From the NCBI GenBank assembly GCA_020438525.1, contig JAGQUL010000178.1:1-14485 (forward strand): a DNA stretch of 14,485 nt. The letters run 5' to 3'. A program made the position numbers and the translations under genes. Source of the DNA: Thermoleophilia bacterium (lineage in GTDB: Bacteria; Actinomycetota; Thermoleophilia; Gaiellales; SKUG01). The stretch's first letter is position 1. Each line of letters opens with the position of its first letter. This document shows, in pieces, positions 1-6,793 of the stretch. Below the pieces are notes generated by a model. The model worked only from the letters and a program-made list of their open reading frames with translations, did not search any database and had not been told where the DNA came from.

Positions 1-20
1 TTCCGCAACGAGCCGTTCCC

Positions 21-446
21 ATGGTGACCCGCATGCTCGCTTCCCTCTGCGACGGCCTGCGCCGGTTCCGCGCCCACGTCGGCGGCATCTCGGCGGTCGA
101 GTTCGCCATGATCCTGCCGATCCTGGTCCTGCTCCTGTTCGCCGTGATCGAGTTCGGCATGGCGTTCTGGCAGTACCAGCAGGTCAGCGCCGCGGCCAGC
201 GAGGGAGCACGCCGGGCATCGGTCAGCCGCACCTACGGCGACCGCGACCAGCGCGTGATCGACGCCGTCAAGGAGTCGTCTCCGTCCCTCGACGCCGACC
301 AGCTCGACGTCGCCATCGACTCGACCTGGAACTCGGGTGACCCGGTCACGGTCACGGTCTCGTATCCCGAGGAGATCACGATCCTCGGAGTCACCTTCTT
401 CTCCGACGACCTCACGATCAAGCGGACGATGCGGGTCGAGCAGTGA
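21..446 (+). CDS. tadE: TadE-like minor pseudopilin, copy 1
   Basis: This is a 141-residue TadE-type minor pseudopilin, probably inserted in the membrane and incorporated into or priming the Flp pilus. A charged N-terminus precedes a prepilin-peptidase-like site. Gly22 is followed by ISAVE, putting the conserved Glu27 at +5, and then by a hydrophobic helix at about 28-50 containing the family-typical AVEFAMILPIL and IEFGMAFW patterns. A polar beta-rich tail ends in RTMRVEQ. The stop overlaps the GTG start of tadG1 by 4 nt (GTGA), which implies translational coupling. The start is uncertain: ATG at 21 is the first visible, GTG 24 and ATG 33 are alternatives, no good ribosome site is visible, and the frame stays open to the window edge. 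Copy 2 has the same length when started at its GTG, which supports ATG 21. The family call is strong; the exact role of TadE in Gram-positive Tad systems is less known. Confidence 0.9.
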   Translation: MVTRMLASLCDGLRRFRAHVGGISAVEFAMILPILVLLLFAVIEFGMAFWQYQQVSAAASEGARRASVSRTYGDRDQRVIDAVKESSPSLDADQLDVAIDSTWNSGDPVTVTVSYPEEITILGVTFFSDDLTIKRTMRVEQ

Positions 447-1471
447 CGCACCACGCCCGGCACGGAGAGCAGGGCCAGACGATCGTGGTGTTCGCGATCT
501 TCCTGATCGTGCTGCTGTGCTTCGTCGGCGTGGTGATCGACGGCGGAATGTACTACGTCGAGCGTCGCGACATGCAGGGCACGGCGGATGCTGCGGCGCT
601 CGCGGCGGTGCGCGAGCTTCCCGGCAGCGTCGGCCAGGCGAGCTCCCGCGCCGAGGAGTACGTCTCCACGCAGAACTCGACCTCGAACGGCGAGCTGACG
701 TCGATCGACTTCAGCGACTCGAACCGGACCGTCACGGTGACGGTCGGCAAGACCGGCACGCAGAGCTTCGGCGGGATCATGGGTCTCGACGCCCCCGAGA
801 TCTCGGCAACGGCGACTGCTCGCGTGCAGATGATGGGACCGAGGAGCGGGATGCTTCCGCTGGCGTTCATGCGCGACACGTTCACCATCGGCGACAACTT
901 CGAGATCAAGTTCGACGGAAACGCCACCGGAAACCGGGGCGCCGTCGCCCCGGAGATGGGCAACAGCTGTTCCGGCGCGAGCGGCGCGAACGATTTCCGC
1001 AACCTCATCAAGGGTTCCGCCAATGGCGGCGATGACGCGTGCGCTACCGAGATCGGTGGCACGATCCAGACCGAGCCGGGAAACATGTCCGGTCCGACTC
1101 GACAGGGCTTCGACGGCCGACTCAACGGCAACAGCCAGTCATTCGACGATGTGTTCGAGTTCGATGCCTCGACCGGTCTGTATTCGGTACTCGACCCGAA
1201 CTCGCCCCGACTGGGCATCGTTCCGGTGATCGAGAACACGAACGGGACGAATACGTGGCCGAACGGTCGCAAGGACGTCGTGATCCTCGGATACATGCTC
1301 GTCTACATCGGCAAGGAAGACGCCTCCGGCTACCCTGCCTACACGAACAACGGCAAGAGCGTCTGGGTCACGCCCGTCCAGGCACTGCTCCCGGCCGACT
1401 TCCAGGTCGATGACTTCGTCGACTATGACTCCGGCCTGCCCTCCCCGGTCGTGTTCCGGCTGACCGACTGA
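443..1471 (+). CDS. tadG: TadG-like pilus assembly protein, copy 1
   Basis: This is a 342-residue TadG-like protein with an N-terminal Tad/TadG_N module. GEQGQ leads into a single membrane helix at about 13-32, then VIDGGMYYVERRDMQGTADAAALAA (32-55, key elements DGG, RRDMQ and ADAAALAA), the classic signature of this module. Residues 60-130 look like a beta-rich repeat. The C-terminal half (about 135-342) should be extracytoplasmic. It contains two cysteines, C176 and C200, conserved in copy 2 and plausibly disulfide-bonded, and a PGNMSGPT motif at 212-219. There is no vWA metal site, unlike many proteobacterial TadG proteins. The GTG start overlaps the tadE1 stop. The product probably acts with TadE as a minor pilin or assembly factor. 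Confidence 0.87.
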   Translation: MTHHARHGEQGQTIVVFAIFLIVLLCFVGVVIDGGMYYVERRDMQGTADAAALAAVRELPGSVGQASSRAEEYVSTQNSTSNGELTSIDFSDSNRTVTVTVGKTGTQSFGGIMGLDAPEISATATARVQMMGPRSGMLPLAFMRDTFTIGDNFEIKFDGNATGNRGAVAPEMGNSCSGASGANDFRNLIKGSANGGDDACATEIGGTIQTEPGNMSGPTRQGFDGRLNGNSQSFDDVFEFDASTGLYSVLDPNSPRLGIVPVIENTNGTNTWPNGRKDVVILGYMLVYIGKEDASGYPAYTNNGKSVWVTPVQALLPADFQVDDFVDYDSGLPSPVVFRLTD

Positions 1472-1488
1472 GGCGCTGATTCCTTACA

Positions 1489-1507
1489 GGATCCTTTCGC
1501 AGGATCC
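1489..1507 (+). promoter_or_regulatory. hairpin between tadG1 and tadE2
   Basis: A perfect 7-bp stem, GGATCCT (1489-1495) with AGGATCC (1501-1507), closes a 5-nt TTCGC loop. It starts 17 nt after the tadG1 stop and ends 10 nt before the GTG start of tadE2. The octamer CAGGATCC also appears as a direct repeat at 1487-1494 and 1500-1507. No T-run follows, so a classical intrinsic terminator is unlikely. An mRNA processing or stability element, or a structure tuning tadE2 initiation, is possible. A hairpin of the same geometry follows tadG2. Confidence 0.6.
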
Positions 1508-1517
1508 GGGGCCGGCG

Positions 1518-1943
1518 GTGTCGTCGGGGGTGATGCTGCCTTTCGCTTCCGATTCCCGCGCGCGCATTCACGACGAGCACGGACAGGCGACCGTCGAGTT
1601 CGCGATGATCCTGCCGATCCTGTGCGTGCTGCTGTTCGCGGTCATCGAGTTCGGCATGGCGTTCTGGAACTACCAGCAGGTCAGCGCTGCCGCAAGCGAG
1701 GGCGCACGCCGCGCATCGGTCAGCCGGACCTATGGTGACCGCGAGCAGCGAGTCGTCGACGCAGTCAAGGACAACTCGCCGCAGCTCGATGCCGGCAACC
1801 TGACGGTCACCACGGCCACGACCTGGACGCCCGGCGATCCGGTGACGGTGACGGTGAAGTACCCCCAGGACATCACCGTGATGGGAGTCACGTTCTTCTC
1901 GAGCACGCTCGACGTGAGCCGAACGATGCGGGTCGAGCAATGA
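1518..1943 (+). CDS. tadE: TadE-like minor pseudopilin, copy 2
   Basis: This second TadE-type pseudopilin is 141 residues. Gly22 is followed by QATVE, with Glu27 at +5, then a hydrophobic helix at about 28-50 nearly identical to copy 1, a SEGARRASVSRTYGDR block (60-75), and the same RTMRVEQ end. The N-terminal 20 residues do not resemble copy 1. GTG 1518 is chosen because it gives the same length and places Gly22 and Glu27 in register with copy 1. GTG 1530 or ATG 1533, just behind a GGGGG run, would shorten it by 4-5 residues. The stop overlaps the tadG2 ATG by 4 nt (ATGA). It probably forms a specific pair with TadG2. Retention of both copies suggests either specialised partners or a dosage effect. 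Confidence 0.88.
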   Translation: MSSGVMLPFASDSRARIHDEHGQATVEFAMILPILCVLLFAVIEFGMAFWNYQQVSAAASEGARRASVSRTYGDREQRVVDAVKDNSPQLDAGNLTVTTATTWTPGDPVTVTVKYPQDITVMGVTFFSSTLDVSRTMRVEQ

Positions 1944-2968
1944 CCGGCTCACCGCGCACCGAAGAGCACGGCCAGTCGGTCGTGGTGTTCGTGATCTTCC
2001 TCGTGGTCCTGCTCAGCTTCGTCGGCGTGGTAATCGACGGCGGCATGTACTACGTCGAGCGACGCGACATGCAGGGCACGGCCGACGCTGCGGCGCTCGC
2101 CGCGATCCGCGAGCTGCCGACCAGCACCGGGCAGGCCTACCTCCGTGCCCAGGAGTACGTCGACTCGAAGAACGCCAGCTCGCACGGAACACTGATCTCG
2201 GTCGAGTTCGACGACCACAACCGCATGGTCACGGTCACTGTGGGCAAGACCGGCTCACAGCACTTCGGCGGGATCATGGGTCTCGACGCCCCCGCGATCT
2301 CGGCAACCGCCACTGCCCGCGTGCAGATGATGGGCTCACGTCCCGGCATGCTTCCGCTCGCGTTCATGAAGGACAGCTACGTGATCGGCGAGAACACGGA
2401 GATCAAGTGGGACGACCCCGGCGGCGGCAATCGTGGCGCGATCGCTCCCGAGATGCAGCCGAACTGCTCTTCCGCGAGCGGCGCGAGCGACTTTCGCGAC
2501 CTGATCAAGGGGTCCGCCTACGGTGGCGTCGATGCCTGTGCGACCCCGATCGCGGAGACGATCGACACCGAGACCGGCAACATGTCCGGCCCCACCAAGT
2601 CCGGATTCGACGGTCGCCTCGCCGGCAACAGCCAGTCATTCGACGACGTGTTCGCGATCGATCCCGTCACCGGGTTCCACACCATCGAGGACCCGGATTC
2701 GCCTCGCGTCGGGATCGTCCCGATCATCGAGAACCTGGACGGCTCGAACTCGTGGCCGAACGGCAAGAAGCTGATCCGGATCGTCGGCTACATGCTGGTC
2801 TACATCGGCAAGGAAGGCACCTCGGGCAGCCCTGCGTACACGAACAACGGCAAGAGCGTCTGGGTCACGCCGGTTCGACCGCTCCTGCCGCAGGACTTCA
2901 CCGACGGCGAATTCGTCGACTACGACGCCGACCTGCCGTCCCCGGTCGTCTTCCGGCTCGTCGACTGA
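1940..2968 (+). CDS. tadG: TadG-like pilus assembly protein, copy 2
   Basis: This 342-residue paralogue of the upstream TadG is gap-free against it. One membrane helix spans about 13-32, followed by the conserved VIDGGMYYVERRDMQG block (31-46) and ADAAALAA. C176 and C200 are conserved, while C26 in the copy 1 helix is Ser here. The C-terminal half keeps the PGNMSGPT, FDGRL, NSQSFDDVF and YTNNGKSVWVTP blocks; variation concentrates in the segments between them. No vWA MIDAS motif is seen. The start codon ATG overlaps the tadE2 stop. The gene is followed by the 180-nt structured leader of cpaB, so it may end one translational module of the operon. Confidence 0.87.
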   Translation: MTGSPRTEEHGQSVVVFVIFLVVLLSFVGVVIDGGMYYVERRDMQGTADAAALAAIRELPTSTGQAYLRAQEYVDSKNASSHGTLISVEFDDHNRMVTVTVGKTGSQHFGGIMGLDAPAISATATARVQMMGSRPGMLPLAFMKDSYVIGENTEIKWDDPGGGNRGAIAPEMQPNCSSASGASDFRDLIKGSAYGGVDACATPIAETIDTETGNMSGPTKSGFDGRLAGNSQSFDDVFAIDPVTGFHTIEDPDSPRVGIVPIIENLDGSNSWPNGKKLIRIVGYMLVYIGKEGTSGSPAYTNNGKSVWVTPVRPLLPQDFTDGEFVDYDADLPSPVVFRLVD

Positions 2969-2986
2969 TCCGAGCGGAAGTTCACA

Positions 2987-3005
2987 GAAGCTTGACGAAA
3001 GCTTC
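2987..3005 (+). promoter_or_regulatory. hairpin after tadG2, with a competing outer stem
   Basis: GAAGCTT (2987-2993) pairs with AAGCTTC (2999-3005) around a GACGA loop, giving the same 7-bp/5-nt geometry as the hairpin after tadG1. It starts 18 nt after the tadG2 stop. A mutually exclusive 7-bp stem, GCGGAAG (2974-2980) with CTTCCGC (3002-3008), uses the same 3' arm, so two alternative folds are possible. There is no T-run. The function is unknown; mRNA processing or attenuation between the tadEG and cpaB-tadC modules is a plausible reading. Confidence 0.55.
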
Positions 3006-3043
3006 CGCACGCTTCGACGTCATCACCGGCAGGACCGCTTCTC

Positions 3044-3077
3044 GTCGGGGTCGGGCACTCAAGCCCGCCACCCCGAC
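3044..3077 (+). terminator. GC-rich hairpin in the cpaB leader, candidate attenuator or terminator
   Basis: An 8-bp outer stem (3044-3051 with 3070-3077, key bases GTCGGGGT/ACCCCGAC) continues through a 2-nt bulge (3068-3069) into a 5-bp inner stem, CGGGC/GCCCG (3052-3056/3063-3067), with a 6-nt ACTCAA loop. This is the strongest hairpin I found in the window. No T-run follows, so termination is not assured, though U-less terminators have been proposed in high-GC actinobacteria. A further 6-bp hairpin, GTGCGC/GCGCAC (3107-3112/3119-3124), sits between it and the cpaB start. The rest of 2969-3148 shows no gene and no clear promoter. Confidence 0.4.
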
Positions 3078-3148
3078 TGCCGATGCGCGTCCCGAGCACC
3101 GATCCTGTGCGCCTGCGCGCGCACCACACGCATCTTCAGGCAGGAGCC

Positions 3149-3937
3149 ATGAACTACACCCTTCGCAACCTCGTCGTCGCAGCACTGCTGATGCTCCTCG
3201 GCATCGTCGCAGTGATCAGTTTCATCCGTGGCGAGCGCCAGGATCTCGCGCGCGGCAAGCAGGAGGTCCAGGTCTTCATCGCGGCCAAGGACATCCCCGC
3301 CGGTACCCCCGCCGACGAGCTCGAGTCGGGTGGCTTCCTCGACACGAAGGACGTGCTGCGCGAGGACGCCCCGCCGAACGCGGTCGGCAAGCTCAAGACG
3401 CTCGACGGCCTCGTCTCCAACGACCCGATCGTGAAGGGCGACTTCGTCACCTACACCGCATTCGACAAGACCGCGGGCCTCAAGCCGACGGCACAGATCA
3501 AGGGCAACGAGCGCCTCTTCACGGTGCCGATGAAGCCGTCGAGCAACGTGGCCGGCCTCGTGCGTGCGGGTGACCACGTCGACATCTTCGCCGGCCTCAA
3601 CAGCGGCGCCGGCAACCAGGTGCTCGAGACCGTGGTGGCGCGCGACGTGGAGATCATCGAGACCCCCGAGACGCTCCAGCCGGACGGTGCCGAGGTGACC
3701 CCCGCGGCACCCGACGCCGAGGGCGACACCGTGCTCTACGTGCTCAAGGCAACCGATCGCGAGTGGCTGAACATCCAGTTCGCGCTCTCGAACTCCGACG
3801 ACTACGGACTGCTGTTCGGCCTGCGGCCCGCCAGCGGCGACGCCGAGACGAAGCTGCCGCCGGTCTACGGCGCCTTCACCGAGCCGACCGACGCACCGAT
3901 CAAGGCACAGCCGGGCCCCGACCCGTCCGTCCGCTGA
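3149..3937 (+). CDS. cpaB: CpaB/RcpC-like Flp pilus assembly protein
   Basis: This 262-residue CpaB/RcpC homologue has one N-terminal membrane anchor (about 7-26). A SAF-type domain follows at about 39-101, containing the VFIAAKDIPAGTP pattern (42-54). A CpaB core spans about 120-225, with the family-typical VRAGDHVDIFAG (138-149). A Pro-rich hydrophilic tail ends the protein. In Gram-negatives CpaB contacts the secretin; no secretin is present here, so it probably acts at the outer face of the membrane or in the wall. ATG 3149 is chosen because it opens directly onto the membrane anchor and has AGGCAGGAG just upstream (3138-3146). An in-frame ATG at 3083 would add an unlikely 22-residue polar extension. 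It is followed 38 nt later by cpaE. Confidence 0.86.
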   Translation: MNYTLRNLVVAALLMLLGIVAVISFIRGERQDLARGKQEVQVFIAAKDIPAGTPADELESGGFLDTKDVLREDAPPNAVGKLKTLDGLVSNDPIVKGDFVTYTAFDKTAGLKPTAQIKGNERLFTVPMKPSSNVAGLVRAGDHVDIFAGLNSGAGNQVLETVVARDVEIIETPETLQPDGAEVTPAAPDAEGDTVLYVLKATDREWLNIQFALSNSDDYGLLFGLRPASGDAETKLPPVYGAFTEPTDAPIKAQPGPDPSVR

Positions 3938-3975
3938 ACCCCGAAACGACGATCCACGAACGAGGAACACGCACC

Positions 3976-5313
3976 ATGAGCGAACAGCCGATCCGGATCT
4001 TCATCTCGGGCGCCTGTGCCGGGCTGGCCGAGGCACGCGATGCACTGGCCAGCCACCGCGACATCGAGCTCGTCGGCACCGCGTCGGAGCCGTCCAAGGC
4101 AGGTTCCAAGCTCGCCTCGACCGGTGCTCAGGTCATCCTGCACGCGCTCCAGCGACCGGACACCGTGCCGGCCGAGGAGATCGCCAAGATCCGTGAGCAC
4201 ACCTCCGCGCCGATCATCCTGCTGGTGACGCGCTCCACGCCGTCGCTGCTCGACGAGGCCGTCGCGCTCGGGCTCAACGACGTGATGCTCCTGCCCCAGC
4301 TCACCGACAACCTCGTGTTCACGGTGAAGAAGGCGCACTCGATCGGCTCGATGTCGGGCACGGGCGGCGCCGGTCAGCGCCGCAGCGGCGACAGCTGTCG
4401 CGTGATCACGCTGTTCTCGCCGAAGGGCGGCGTCGGCAAGACCGTGCTCGCCACGAGCATGGGTGCGATGTACGCCAAGCGCCTCAAGAAGCGCACGCTG
4501 CTGATCGACCTCGACCTGCAGTTCGGTGACGCGGCGATCATGCTCGGAGCCGACCCGCGCTCGACGATCCTCGACCTGGTGATGAGCCACGGCGACCTCG
4601 ACTCCGACAAGCTCGCCGGGTTCATCACGCACCACGAGAGCGGGCTGCACCTGTTGCCCGCTCCGCTGCGCCCGGAGGACGACGCGCTCGTCACCGATGA
4701 TCGACTCGCGAGCGTGCTGACCGCCGCCAAGCAGGCGTACGACATCATCCTCATCGACACCGCGCCGAACTTCACCTCGACGGTACTGACCGCACTGGAC
4801 CGGACCGACGAGCTGATGCTCGTCGGCAGCCTCGAGGCAACCTCCCTCAAGAGCGTGAAGGTGTGCCTGCAGACGCTCGAGATGCTCCACTACCCGCTCG
4901 AGAAGTGCCACGTCGTGCTCAACCGCGCCGACACCAAGGTCGGCCTGAAGAAGGACCAGGTCGAGAAGGCGCTCGGCAAGGCCGTCCGCTTCGGCATCCC
5001 GTCGAACAAGGCCGTGCCGACCGCCATCAACCGCGGCGTTCCCGTGGTGATGACCGATCCGAAGGCCGACGTCACCCGGGCGGTGCGGGACCTGTGCGTC
5101 GCGTTCAGTCCGGAGGCGACCGGCGACGTGGACGAGGCGCAGGCGACCGTGAAGCTGAGCCGCCGCGAGCGCAAGCGACTTGCCAACGAGACCCAGCGTG
5201 CGCAGCTGCGCGACGCCGAGCTCGCGGGCACCGAGCCGACCGAAGCCGCACCCGCCGCCCAGGCCTCCGGCGCCGAGCTCGAGTTCGAGTTCGGCGACGA
5301 GGCCGCTGCCTGA
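3976..5313 (+). CDS. cpaE: CpaE/TadZ-like ParA-family pilus localisation ATPase
   Basis: This 445-residue protein has an N-terminal receiver-like domain (about 5-120) and a MinD/ParA ATPase domain (about 142-378). The deviant Walker A motif is SPKGGVGKT (148-156, with signature Lys150 and Lys155). The switch segment is LLIDLDLQFGD (175-185) and Walker B is IILIDTAP (257-264). The receiver is degenerate: the strand that should carry the phosphorylated Asp reads AQVILHAL (51-58) with no Asp, so phosphorylation is unlikely. CpaE/TadZ proteins position the Tad machine at the membrane or pole. A charged helical and Ala-rich tail (about 379-445) ends in an acidic AELEFEFGDE stretch. The start ATG has GAGGAA 8 nt upstream (3962-3967). 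Frames open upstream of 3976 are discarded on that basis. Confidence 0.9.
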   Translation: MSEQPIRIFISGACAGLAEARDALASHRDIELVGTASEPSKAGSKLASTGAQVILHALQRPDTVPAEEIAKIREHTSAPIILLVTRSTPSLLDEAVALGLNDVMLLPQLTDNLVFTVKKAHSIGSMSGTGGAGQRRSGDSCRVITLFSPKGGVGKTVLATSMGAMYAKRLKKRTLLIDLDLQFGDAAIMLGADPRSTILDLVMSHGDLDSDKLAGFITHHESGLHLLPAPLRPEDDALVTDDRLASVLTAAKQAYDIILIDTAPNFTSTVLTALDRTDELMLVGSLEATSLKSVKVCLQTLEMLHYPLEKCHVVLNRADTKVGLKKDQVEKALGKAVRFGIPSNKAVPTAINRGVPVVMTDPKADVTRAVRDLCVAFSPEATGDVDEAQATVKLSRRERKRLANETQRAQLRDAELAGTEPTEAAPAAQASGAELEFEFGDEAAA

Positions 5314-5338
5314 CCAGACACGAAACGAGCGACCGCAC

Positions 5339-6793
5339 ATGTCACTGCACCGCCGACTCCAGTCACTGAACGTCGAGGCCCCGTCCCCGACACAGAGCGC
5401 GAACGCCCAGTCGCAGAGCGACGGCCGCGACGAGGTGAACGATCCGTTCGTCGAGCTCAAGACGAAGATCCACAAGCTCGTCATCCAGTCTGTCGGACCG
5501 GCGCTGTTTCGTTCCGAGCGAGCACAGGGTGGCGAGGCCGCGAGCCGCGAGGACCTCTCGCTCGCGGTGCACGATGCGGTCAACCAGATCATCGAGGACG
5601 ACGCCACGCCGCTCACCCGGCAGGAGCGCAACCAGCTGATCCAGGAGATCACCGACGACATCCTCGGCTACGGACCGATCGACCCGTTCCTTCGCGACGA
5701 CACCGTCAGCGAGGTCATGGTCAACAACCACAACACCGTCTACATCGAGCGCAAGGGCAAGCTGACGCTCACCAACGCGCGATTCGTCGACGAGCAGCAC
5801 CTCGAGCGCATCATCGACAAGATCGTGTCGCAGATCGGTCGCCGCATCGACGAGTCGAGCCCGATGGTGGACGCGCGACTTCCCGACGGCAGCCGCGTGA
5901 ATGCGATCATCCCGCCGCTCGCGGTCCGCGGCTCGGCACTGACGATCCGAAAGTTCAAGAAGGACCCGCTCAAGATGGAGGACCTGATCAAGTTCGGGAC
6001 CCTCTCCCCCAAGGCGGCACAGTTCCTCGAGCTGTGCGTCAAGGGCGCGCTCAACATCGTGATCAGCGGCGGTACCGGCTCGGGCAAGACCACCACCCTC
6101 AACGTGCTGAGCGCCGCGATCCCCGCCGACGACCGGATCATCACGGTCGAGGACGCAGCGGAGGTCCAGCTCAAGCAGGAGCACGTGATCACCCTCGAGA
6201 GCCGCCCGGCAAACATCGAGGGCAAGGGCCAGATCTCGATCCGCGACCTGGTCCGCAACACGCTCCGCATGCGCCCCGACCGCATCGTGGTCGGCGAGTG
6301 TCGTGGCCCGGAAACGGTCGACATGCTCCAGGCGATGAACACCGGCCATGACGGCTCGATGACCACGATCCATGCGAACAACCCGCGCGAGGCGCTGAGC
6401 CGCGTCGAGACGCTCGTGCTCACCGCCGGCGTCGACCTGCCGCTACGCGCCATCCGCGAGCAGGCAGCGGGCGCGATCGACCTGATCGTCCAGGTCTCGC
6501 GCCTGGTCGACGGCTCGCGCCGGATCACGCACATCACCGAGGTCGGCAAGATGGAGGGCGATACGATCACCCTGCAGGACATCTTCATCGCCAAGCCCGA
6601 CGAGGACGGGGCGGCCGCAGGCGCGACGTCGCGACTGCTCGGGCCGCTGCAGATGACCGGCATCAAGCCGATGTTCCTCGACAAGCTCGCGCAGAACGGC
6701 GTGACGATCCCCGTCTCGTTCTTCTCTGGCGAGGACGACCCGCGCGGCGCGCAGGGCGCGTTCGGAAGCTCCGGCATGCGGAGGAGCGCGTGA
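5339..6793 (+). CDS. cpaF: CpaF/TadA pilus assembly ATPase
   Basis: This 484-residue secretion ATPase of the GspE/VirB11 superfamily, CpaF/TadA branch, is the hexameric cytoplasmic motor for Flp pilus assembly. The N-terminal domain (about 70-235) precedes Walker A GGTGSGKT (244-251). The Asp box is around IITVEDAAEVQL (267-278), the Walker B region RIVVGECRGPE (315-325, catalytic Glu320), and the His box TGHDGSMTTIHANNP (335-349). The C-terminal segment containing TGIKPMF (440-446) is typical of CpaF. All catalytic motifs are intact. ATG 5339 lies 25 nt after cpaE with only a weak purine stretch upstream. The stop overlaps the GTG of tadB by 4 nt, coupling the motor to its platform protein. 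Confidence 0.94.
   Translation: MSLHRRLQSLNVEAPSPTQSANAQSQSDGRDEVNDPFVELKTKIHKLVIQSVGPALFRSERAQGGEAASREDLSLAVHDAVNQIIEDDATPLTRQERNQLIQEITDDILGYGPIDPFLRDDTVSEVMVNNHNTVYIERKGKLTLTNARFVDEQHLERIIDKIVSQIGRRIDESSPMVDARLPDGSRVNAIIPPLAVRGSALTIRKFKKDPLKMEDLIKFGTLSPKAAQFLELCVKGALNIVISGGTGSGKTTTLNVLSAAIPADDRIITVEDAAEVQLKQEHVITLESRPANIEGKGQISIRDLVRNTLRMRPDRIVVGECRGPETVDMLQAMNTGHDGSMTTIHANNPREALSRVETLVLTAGVDLPLRAIREQAAGAIDLIVQVSRLVDGSRRITHITEVGKMEGDTITLQDIFIAKPDEDGAAAGATSRLLGPLQMTGIKPMFLDKLAQNGVTIPVSFFSGEDDPRGAQGAFGSSGMRRSA
6780..6786 (+). promoter_or_regulatory. strong Shine-Dalgarno for the tadB fusion
   Basis: GGAGGAG lies inside the 3' end of cpaF, 3 nt before the GTG at 6790. With the GTGA overlap it supports this start, and with it the signal peptide and vWA region as part of the tadB gene. 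Confidence 0.7.

Larger units (their letters stand above)
21..2968 (+). repeat. tandem duplication of the tadE-tadG pair
   Basis: Two tadE-tadG pairs lie head to tail. Starts and stops of both genes are offset by exactly 1497 nt (21/1518, 443/1940, 446/1943, 1471/2968), so there is no net insertion or deletion across the pair. By eye, the TadE copies differ at about 28 of the last 117 residues, while their first roughly 20 residues are unrelated. Both TadG proteins are 342 residues and align without gaps. Nucleotide identity is patchy, with identical runs of more than 30 nt at 769-800/2266-2297 and 1341-1375/2838-2872. A hairpin also follows each copy. An ancestral duplication followed by divergence of the N-termini is the simplest reading. 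Confidence 0.93.

Noticed and set aside
708..722. A literal DxSxS (DFSDS, residues 89-93) in TadG1 that could be a vWA MIDAS
   Set aside because: The paralogue has EFDDH at the same place, the flanking residues do not fit the hydrophobic strand plus DxSxSM pattern, and no downstream Thr/Asp partners are seen.
1489..1507. Classical Rho-independent terminator between tadG1 and tadE2
   Set aside because: No T-run follows; the next bases are GGGGCCGGCG, and tadE2 starts 10 nt later.
3083..3148. N-terminal extension of CpaB to ATG 3083
   Set aside because: It would put 22 polar residues before the membrane anchor and run through the leader hairpin at 3107-3124. ATG 3149 has purine-rich sequence immediately upstream.
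3865..5661. A 598-codon minus-strand frame across cpaE
   Set aside because: It is a shadow of cpaE with low-complexity composition, no recognisable domain and no ribosome site.
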